Below, one piece after another: positions 56,972-64,000 of a DNA stretch of 64,000 nt. The notes beneath the pieces were generated by a model, which made no database searches, was not told the DNA's origin, and was given only the letters and a program-made list of their open reading frames with translations. Source of the DNA: Rhynchopus euleeides (lineage: Eukaryota; Euglenozoa; Diplonemea; Diplonemida; Diplonemidae); contig OY723259.1 of the NCBI GenBank assembly GCA_963210315.1, positions 1 to 64,000 of the forward strand. The letters run 5' to 3'. The translations under genes were made by a program, and so were the position numbers. The stretch's first letter is position 1, and each line of letters starts with the position of its first letter.

Positions 56972-58420
56972 GGACCTGGGTGGTGCAGAGGGGTGGTGGC
57001 AGCAGCAACCAATCGCACGGAGTAGGCCCCTCTGAAGATTGACGACCCCAACCTTCATAGGAGCTTCGCACCCTCCCAAGCCTTGCCGCGACGCCATACC
57101 AGGCCACAGGTTATGGGGGTGCAGGGGCGCAACGGGGAAGGGGGGACGGGGCCCAGCCACGACATGCCTGGATGGCCATCTCAGCTCTGCGCTGTTCTGA
57201 CAGTTCTGTTGCACAGTCACCGAGGTGCCAGAGATTCACGTTTAAGCCTGGGAGGGGGCCCGAGGCCAACAGGGCAGTAGAAGGGAGAAACGCAAGGGGA
57301 CAGGTGGGGGGGAGGCCTTCGTTGTATCCGGCAAGTTTTCCGCAAAAAAAACAGTGTCGTCGTTCTATTCTGTGCTTGTGCAAACCAGGGGAAGTGGGCG
57401 GGGGCGTGTTAAACCTGCATGCAGAACGGAGAATGCACTGACAGGGGGTCTTCGCTGGCCGTTATCCTCCGTCAATCTCCATCAGTTTTCAGCTAATTTA
57501 ACAGGGAATTCACCAAAATGCACTGACGGTCACTCCGTAACGAAGACCCCCACAAAGGCAGAATCAAATGATGCAGAAAAACACGCCCCACACATAGCTG
57601 CAACACATCCTTGTTCGGCGACCACACTCCTCTCCTGAGGGGGAAGCTTTTGCGCGTTCGACCAGCAAAGGATAATAAAAAGGGGGGTCTTCGCTACGGT
57701 ACATTTTGGTGTATTTTCTCCGATATTCAGGTGAAAACCGCCAAAAATATCACTATGCCAAAGAGCTTGACGGTAGCAGAAAACCCCCCTCCCCCCAAAT
57801 GCACGAAAAACGCCATTTTCCAGGCCATTGTCACCGCAACGAAGGCACACCTATAGAGAGACCGACCCCACCCCTTCATTCGGGGGGAGCGGGGGCACAC
57901 ACCTGCAGCGAGGGGGTCTTGGTCGGGGGGTCACAGCCCATGCTGCGCTGCCCCGCGTGTGGCGGGGCAGCGGCACCGACGGCAAAACCCACCCTGAGGG
58001 CAGGACACGGTACACACACACAAACGTTTGGGATCACATGCGCTGCAGAGGAGGGTGGCGCGGGGGGTGGTGGTGGGGAGGAGACGGAGAAGGATTTGGC
58101 CTCGCATCGGGGGGCGAAGCATCACTCGGCGTCCAGGAAACAAACCAGCAGGGCAAGAGGGGGGCGCCCCGGGAGGGTGAGTCGCGTTCATCGCAGACAT
58201 GGGTGTGCGGCAAGAGTGGTGCTGACGCAGAGCTTCAGCAGCGTTTCTGTATTCGCGTGGGGGGGTGGGGGTGGGGAACGAAGTAGAAGAATAGGTAGAC
58301 AAGGCTGTTAGGCTGTCTACGGCTGGCTTCCCTTCACTCGGTATATGGATTCGCGTGGGGTGAGGGTGACCGTGGGGGTGGGGGAGTCGGTCATGTAGAT
58401 TGCGTATGAGGCTTCAGCAA
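56972..58420. other. Intergenic stretch with element F1
   Basis: About 1.4 kb. Contains the acceptor of the kelch gene, F1 (57444-57551) and a related GGGGGGTCTTCGCT end near 57682 whose partner end was not found. No gene recognised. Confidence 0.5.
57444..57551. mobile_element. 108-bp TIR element F1 (intact)
   Basis: TIRs GGGGGTCTTCG and CGAAGACCCCC with a 3-bp duplication ACA on both sides (57441-57443, 57552-57554). The interior (AATTTAACAGGGAATTCACC) matches F2 at 38.7 kb. Confidence 0.82.
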
Positions 58421-60691
58421 TTACATGCACGAGCCGTTGGAGGAGACGATCAGGGTGTTGCCTGCAAAGGTGCAGGTGGTGGCGGTGGCCTTGCCGTCCT
58501 TTGCGAAGGACACGGTGATGGACTCACCTGCAGAGCCGGCGCATGTTGCGACGAGGTCAGACCCCGACACGGACACGGCGGTGAAGCGCTTCGCAGAGAC
58601 GGGGACCCACTTTGACATCTCGCCCAGCAGCGCCCACCCGTTGGTCTGCACGGGTGCTGTGTAGTGCAGCCAGAAGGCCACGTCCGACTCCGACTTCTTC
58701 AGCCCCATCGGTGCCGCGTCGGAGAAGGCGCCCACCGTCAGCCCCGTCTCCCCCACAGGGTCCTGGGTGTACGCCACCATCTCCCCGCGCACGTGCCCCG
58801 CCTCGAGCTCCAGGTTCAGCTCTGCAGGGCTGAGGGTGTAGTCTGCGGTCAGCTGCGTCACGAACACAATGTCGTACCGCCCCCCGCTCACCTGCGTGTA
58901 CGTGCTCCACACGTGCCCGTCCGGCCCGCCTGCCGCCACAGCCTGCTGGCGGATGAACGTGTCGGTGAAGGTCGCAGGGCGCGCAGGGTGCAGCAGCACA
59001 CCGTCAGCACGCGACGACTTCATGATCAGCGTGGCGTTCTGGTAGTCCACACCGTCGCTCGGGGTCACCGGCCCGGCAGTCAGTGTGGCCACCGCAGCGT
59101 GACGGGCGGTGTCGGGGTTCAGGGTGTCGCCGCACGAGCCGTTGGGCTCCTGGCTCATGGACCAGAAGCTGTCCTTGAAGGGGCGCAGCGCCAGGGCGTG
59201 TGCCAGGATGGACGACCCCCCCAGGTTCCAGTTATCCACAGCCGCGTCACTACGGGGCACGTAGTCATCGCTGGCACGGATCTGCGTCACCTGCTGGATC
59301 TCAAGCGACTGCAGGGCAAAGCGTGGGTGCGACATGCAGTACTGGATGTTCAACCCAGCCTTGCGTGCACCTTCGCCCATCTGCATCAGCCACATGCGCC
59401 CCACTGTTGCACTCTCGTGCACCACGGGGGTCGTCGCGAACTCGTTGTACAGCCAGTCCTGCTCGTAGGTGAACATGCCCCACTTCGATGCATTTGCCAT
59501 CAGGTCATCCCAGAAGCGCTGCTCCAGCGGCACCACATACATCCCCTCAATGCTGGGGGAGAACTCGTACTGCCCGCCGTTGTACGTGGCATATCCGGTG
59601 TTGTTTGACCAGTAGCGGTTGTGCGCAATGAACGGCCACCCCAGCTCCTTGTGCAGGCGCACCAGGTCAGCGTCCCCACCATCCGTGTAGAAGATCCCAG
59701 GCGCAGCAGTCCAGTTGGCGACGCCGTTGAGGTTGCCCTTGTAGTACCACCAGGAGTCCAGCAGCACATGCTTGTAGGGGATCTTCGCAGCCTCTGCAGA
59801 CGCCTTCACTGCCTTCAGCGTGTCGGCATACGTACCCACAGGCTTGTAGTAGTAGTACGCACCGTGGTCTGTGTTGTAGCCGAGGTTGGTGGCGGTGAAG
59901 TCGTCATTGTACACATCCCAAGTCTTCCCGTACCTGGCACGCATCTTGTCGCCCCACGCCTGCACCTCGTTGTTGATGCCCACACCCGCCGTGCCGCCCG
60001 ACAGCATCGTGGTGATGGTGTAGCCTGCAGGCACGGCTGTCACAGACCCGATGAGCCCTGCTGCAAGCGTGTTGTCGACAGACGCGAAGGAGTGTGTCAT
60101 GAAGTTCGACGACGCAGACACCACCACCGCACGGCTCGTGTCGAACAGGACATGCGGGCCGCAGTCACGCCCAGTGGACAGTGCGTCGGGATCGGGCCAC
60201 TTCCCCATCATAGGCCCTTTGTTGGAGTGATCGATGAAGGTGCCCTTCCAGGCCATCACCCCCAGCGCCGGTGCACCAGACACCTGTGCCAGCTTGAAGG
60301 AGGGGAAGGTGCCGGACACGCCATCGATGCCGCCCCCGTTTGCGTTCTGCACACCAGAGGTGTAGGTCACGTCGAAGGAGGCAAACCCGTCGTAGTTCTT
60401 CGCCACCGCATCCACAGCGAAGCCCAGCACAGAGCTCGCACGGAAGGTCAGCTGCTTCCCGGTGTATGCACCGTACGCATCCGTCCCGCTCACATTCTTC
60501 ACGCCTGCAAGGGACAGCGTCCCGTCTGCCTGCGACAGCCACTTCCCCTCTGCGAAGAACGCAGTGTTGCCACCCGCCAGCCACGCAGTCCCGCCGACAT
60601 TAACGCTGTACACACCAGCGTCGCTCATATCAATCTGCACGCCATCCGCCCCACCGAGTGCAGCTGCTGCCAGCAGCAGGGGTCCCCACAT
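58421..60691 (-). CDS. Secreted TIM-barrel glycosidase-like protein
   Basis: A 756-residue single-exon protein with signal peptide MWGPLLLAAAALGGADG. The N-terminal 280 residues are Gly/Ser-rich beta structure (VYSVNVGGTAWLAGGNTAFF, AYGAYTGKQLTFRASS). The middle has barrel-like motifs ending in acidic residues: YKHVLLDSWWYYKGN, GWPFIAHNRYW, GMFTYEQDWLYNEF and QIRASDDYV, as in clan-D type alpha-glycosidases (GH27/31/36). A C-terminal beta domain follows. The Asp in YEQDWL and the DD pair are candidates for catalysis, but the exact family could not be named. Several N-X-S/T sites fit secretion. ATG 60691 follows CCCCGGAACAG (AG 60706-60705) by 13 nt; the ORF's longer N terminus is then untranslated. 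Confidence 0.65.
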   Translation of the reverse strand: MWGPLLLAAAALGGADGVQIDMSDAGVYSVNVGGTAWLAGGNTAFFAEGKWLSQADGTLSLAGVKNVSGTDAYGAYTGKQLTFRASSVLGFAVDAVAKNYDGFASFDVTYTSGVQNANGGGIDGVSGTFPSFKLAQVSGAPALGVMAWKGTFIDHSNKGPMMGKWPDPDALSTGRDCGPHVLFDTSRAVVVSASSNFMTHSFASVDNTLAAGLIGSVTAVPAGYTITTMLSGGTAGVGINNEVQAWGDKMRARYGKTWDVYNDDFTATNLGYNTDHGAYYYYKPVGTYADTLKAVKASAEAAKIPYKHVLLDSWWYYKGNLNGVANWTAAPGIFYTDGGDADLVRLHKELGWPFIAHNRYWSNNTGYATYNGGQYEFSPSIEGMYVVPLEQRFWDDLMANASKWGMFTYEQDWLYNEFATTPVVHESATVGRMWLMQMGEGARKAGLNIQYCMSHPRFALQSLEIQQVTQIRASDDYVPRSDAAVDNWNLGGSSILAHALALRPFKDSFWSMSQEPNGSCGDTLNPDTARHAAVATLTAGPVTPSDGVDYQNATLIMKSSRADGVLLHPARPATFTDTFIRQQAVAAGGPDGHVWSTYTQVSGGRYDIVFVTQLTADYTLSPAELNLELEAGHVRGEMVAYTQDPVGETGLTVGAFSDAAPMGLKKSESDVAFWLHYTAPVQTNGWALLGEMSKWVPVSAKRFTAVSVSGSDLVATCAGSAGESITVSFAKDGKATATTCTFAGNTLIVSSNGSCM

Positions 60692-61233
60692 CGTAAGTGG
60701 CCGTCTGTTCCGGGGGGTGGTGCGTGTGGTACCCCATCCCTGGCAAGAGTGCTGGCAAGAGTGCTGGCAAGAGGAGAGCCACCGTTCAAAGAGGCCTGCG
60801 GGATGCGCCGTGCTCAGCTTGCACACTTCCGAGTGGCACTGCCCTCTCCTGCAGCGCCTGGCCAACAGGCAAGATGGTCGTTGGCCTCAGAACAGCTGCT
60901 GAGACTCGGCACACCAGGAGGATGTGAGAAGGGGCTAGAGGACCACCAACTTGCATCATTAAACCCGCAGCCGTAGCCACAGGTTGATGTTTCGTTCAGT
61001 CGAGGGATGGGGGAAAAGACAGCCTGTTTTACGCTGCCATGATTTTGGGCCGGATTATTTTTTTGGGTTCGTGTCCTGCTGTCGCAACAGAACACCGCTC
61101 GCCACCAAGAAAAAACACCCAAAGATCAACAACACCAACACATTAAACACCTGGACACCTCCAGTTTTCAGTGCAGGCTGACACCCAGAGCAACTCCCCG
61201 ACGCCGCCTCACCTCCACAACCCCCCACCCCAG
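60692..61233. other. Short intergenic stretch
   Basis: About 540 bp between the B-box gene stop and the glycosidase-like start. It includes three tandem TGGCAAGAGTGC units (about 60740-60772) just upstream of the acceptor. No gene seen. Confidence 0.5.
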
Positions 61234-62544
61234 TCAGGCAAAGGCCAACGACAGGCACACCGCCTGCACCCCTGACAGCGACACTGCCGGGAAGAGCTCC
61301 CTCCCCTGCAGCACCTCGGGGACCAGCAGCGACACATCGACACCCTTGCAGTGGAAGGTGACGTACCCGCTGGCGTAGTCCACACCCACCTCCAGGGTGC
61401 TGCCCTCCGTGAAGTCCAGCTGCCGAGCCGGCATCGACTCTGCCCCTTGGTAGGCAAAGCCGCTGCTGCTGACGCCCCAGCCCGAGAGTGCGCTGAGGGC
61501 CTGGTTGTCGGCGGCACGCCTGTCATACCCTGCGGGCAGCATGCCCACCATCATGGGCCGGCCGTCGTTCTGCAGCACCGTCACCAGCCACCTGCACCGC
61601 ATGGGAGAGGCAGGCTCGACTGTCGACATGGTAGCCCACGGCACGGTGGAGGAGTGCTTTGTTACAGAGGGCCCGTCGAACCGCAGGTCGGGGTGCGGGC
61701 AGGATGTGTCGAATGTGAAGTCGCCGTGCCTCAGCAGCTCGCCCCGTTGCAGCTCGCGCGCGACGTAATCGACAGGCATGCTGAAGGCAACCCCAGGGTG
61801 CACGGTGGGCACCAGCGGCTGCCCGCAGGCCACCATACGCTGCACCACGAGGGACGTCTCCAGCACCAGGCGCGGCCCCTGCCCTGCGGGCAGCACGCGC
61901 ACCACCTCCGCCTGGTCCAGCAGCGCCGTGGCCTTCGCTGCGTATGCTGCGAGAGACTGCGCCTCGCCCTGCATGCAGGACCCCACCCACAGCAGCTCCC
62001 GCTCGACAGCCTCCTCCATGCAGGCGTGCTGCCTGGCAAGCCCCTCCTGCAGCACGAGGTATGATGTGTGCACCTCGAGCCGCAGCGCAGCCGCCACAGC
62101 CGGGCGCCGCCCGATGTGGTGGTGGAGCTCGGCGAGGGAGTGTTCGGCTGCGCTGCGCTGCGCCGCCAGGGCTGTGACCTGCTGCGTGAGGGTGTGCCTG
62201 CAGCTGTCCTGTGCCAGGGCCAGGTCCACGGTGCGGTGCCCCACGTGGGGGCCGTGCTTCTCGCACCGGAGGCAGAGCAGCGCGCTGCGGCAGGGCTCCT
62301 CGGCACACACGAGGTGCAGCTTGTAGTCGGGGTGCAGCGGGCAGCGCGACGCGGTGCCGAGTGGCCCGATGGTGCCGCGGTGCGACTCCCTATCCCGCGC
62401 GCGGGGGTGCAGCGTGTCGTAGCAGGCTGGCGTGTCGCAGAGGAACAGGTCGATGCACACGCCGCACTGCATGGTGGCGGGCACGCCGCACGCCTCGCAC
62501 CCAGGCAGCTGCGGGGCTGACGGCAGCTCGCCTTCGCAGCCCAT
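61234..62544 (-). CDS. B-box / coiled-coil / SPRY (TRIM-like, RING-less) protein
   Basis: A 436-residue protein. Residues 16-56 form a B-box-like zinc site (CEACGVPATMQCGVC, CDTPACYDTLH, ESH) and 68-104 a second B-box (CPLHPDYKLHLVC, CRSALLCLRCEKHGPHVGH). A helical region (about 105-230, QQVTALAAQRSAAEHSLAEL) fits a coiled coil. The C terminus (about 280-436) resembles a SPRY/B30.2 domain (WLVTVLQNDGRPMMVGMLPA, WGVSSSGFAYQG, LEVGVDYASGYVTFHCKGVD). This is the TRIM layout without a RING, usually a scaffolding or recognition module. ATG 62544 follows CTCCGAAGGTTGGCAG (AG 62602-62601) by 56 nt. No TM or signal peptide. Confidence 0.8.
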   Translation of the reverse strand: MGCEGELPSAPQLPGCEACGVPATMQCGVCIDLFLCDTPACYDTLHPRARDRESHRGTIGPLGTASRCPLHPDYKLHLVCAEEPCRSALLCLRCEKHGPHVGHRTVDLALAQDSCRHTLTQQVTALAAQRSAAEHSLAELHHHIGRRPAVAAALRLEVHTSYLVLQEGLARQHACMEEAVERELLWVGSCMQGEAQSLAAYAAKATALLDQAEVVRVLPAGQGPRLVLETSLVVQRMVACGQPLVPTVHPGVAFSMPVDYVARELQRGELLRHGDFTFDTSCPHPDLRFDGPSVTKHSSTVPWATMSTVEPASPMRCRWLVTVLQNDGRPMMVGMLPAGYDRRAADNQALSALSGWGVSSSGFAYQGAESMPARQLDFTEGSTLEVGVDYASGYVTFHCKGVDVSLLVPEVLQGRELFPAVSLSGVQAVCLSLAFA

Positions 62545-64000
62545 TGTTGCAGGGGAGGGGCGGTGGCGGTGGCGGTGGGTGGGGGGGTGGGGTGTGGGGG
62601 CTGCCAACCTTCGGAGGGAGGGGCGGTGGGGGGCGTGTGATTTGGAGGCGAAACTGTGTTTTAGTGCAAATCTGAAAGGGAAACAATAGAAGAGCCGAAG
62701 GGTATTCGTCGATCGCGAGAACACCCCAAATTTTTGGAATGTGTGGCGGCGGCTAGCATGTGTAGGAGTTGTTTGAGGGGGTGGAGTAAAGGCCGAACGG
62801 CATTCGTCCATCGCAACACCTGGCTGTTGTGAGTACGAATCAGAGGAATCTGAGGCGGGGCCGCGTGTGCATGTGATAATTATAGCACGTCCTGCCACTA
62901 TTAGCGCCGCCCCCCACCGCCTGTTGCGACGGCTACTGCTGCCGCTGACAGGGCCACTGCCCGACTGACGGTGCTTCCACTCACGGCAGAGCTCTGCTAT
63001 GACGACAATAAGGCCAATGCGCTTGTGCACGTTCTGGTTGAGATCCGCCGCGAGAACAAACGGAGGCGATCTCCGCGTAGTGACAGAGGCGGACTGCGTG
63101 CGACGAACGAGGGTGCCCCCCCCGCCCACAGGAGGGGTGCCGTGGTCTGTCCGGTGGGACGCGCAGGCAGGTGAGTACGGAGGCGACCCCGGTCATCGAC
63201 CCCGAAACGTGCATGAAGGAGTGTTTCTGATGAGTGCTTCCGACAACATGCTTCCAGGGGAAGCGCCAACACAATAACATCAAACAAGTGAGAAGGGATG
63301 CCCGATTAGACACACACTGCTGATTTGCTCCACAACGCGAGAGAATGCTGTGGGAAAGATCCGGGAGGGTCGGGGGGGTGGGGGTGGGGGGGTGTTTTTG
63401 GAGGATCACCACCGGTTCGGCAACTTCGAAACTGACTTTCCCATAAGCTAGGGGTGGGTCTGTGGGGCCAAATGCGCCACCACCACTCACAAAGACAAGC
63501 CGCGTTGGGACAACGGAGCACCGGGAGACCGAGAAGCCTGCTCCGTAAGGTCCAGGGAGAGACCCCTTCGGCATCAGCACATCAGCACACCCACCCGAGA
63601 ATGCTATAGCTGGAGAGGCCACCTCTATACAACCTGACACGCTGCGCACAGCGTAGCACATAAAAGCGCTGACAGGCGGTGTTAGATTGGATTCGAAGAA
63701 GACCCACGCGGAGCGCGCGGCAGCAAACAGAAGAAGCCCACGGGAGGCCGCTGTGGGGAGTGTCACATCTCAGCAGGACACGCTAGCAGGGCACAGAGAA
63801 GCGCTGGCAGGCACTGGGAGAGCAGAGAAGGGGTGTCGGGGAGAGGTGATGGCAGGGCGCTTTTGCGTTGCGGCACGAATGTCCCTTTCAGTGCAGAGAG
63901 CACAAGCGAACACACCCTGCTCGTTGCCCCCCCGCCGGGTAACCCCACCCCAAGTGGTGGCTGGAAACCCCCCGCTTCAGCCGCTGAAACTAGAGCCTTC
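62545..64000. other. Upstream region with one doubtful ORF
   Basis: Contains the B-box gene leader with CCACCG repeats (62550-62600). A minus ORF from ATG 63661 down to 62981 (227 codons) begins with a plausible segment (SVSGCIEVASPAIAFSGGCA, VVPTRLVFVSGGGAFGPTD) preceded by CGCCTGTCAG, but its second half looks non-coding. It may be an exon of a gene cut by the window or a chance ORF. Confidence 0.3.

Overview
This window reads as nuclear DNA of a protist whose expression system looks like that of Euglenozoa, most likely a diplonemid-like organism. This is an inference from architecture; no species is identified. Every intact gene recognised lies on the minus strand. Most starts follow, within about 4 to 70 nt (114 nt in one case), a pyrimidine-rich tract ending in AG, as expected of spliced-leader trans-splicing acceptors in a polycistronic unit. 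The three cis-introns inferred all begin GTATGC or GTATGT and end CAG. No spliced-leader RNA, tRNA, rRNA or promoter was recognised.

In transcription order (right to left) the cluster holds: a B-box/coiled-coil/SPRY (TRIM-like) protein (62544-61234); a secreted protein resembling a TIM-barrel glycosidase (60691-58421); a kelch-repeat plus coiled-coil protein (56971-55370); an unrecognised two-exon protein with a Gln/His tract (55051-53548); a gene-poor stretch of about 27 kb; a type I membrane protein with two nearly identical glucose/sorbosone dehydrogenase-like domains (26557-23000); a large ectodomain-TM-RING protein produced by joining two ORFs across an intron (21595-17555); a ubiquitin-like/ankyrin protein (9532-8906); a multi-spanning RING-H2 protein (7068-5628); a decayed WD40 gene (4708-3550); and a three-TM small membrane protein (3343-2642). 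Three genes concern ubiquitin ligation or TRIM-like scaffolding, and four to five products enter the secretory pathway.

The space between genes is mostly repeats. The best-supported novelty is a family of non-autonomous hAT-like elements. Five complete copies (542-1194, 34803-35638, 36895-38634, 39588-40463, 51091-51765) have CAGG...CCTG termini, 8-bp target duplications and a shared GC-rich double-hairpin core. One sits inside a 108-bp element of another family whose empty twin is at 57444-57551. Other repeats include a 537-bp TIR element (42487-43023), fold-back elements, a three-copy 186-bp RNA-like repeat, two tandem copies of an A-L element (11829-16858), a satellite of about 190 bp, and minisatellites of 31, 50 and 84 bp. 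Homopolymer G and C runs are very common.

Limits: cis-introns, trans-splice sites and starts were read by eye without transcripts, and domain calls rest on visible motifs, not on profile searches.
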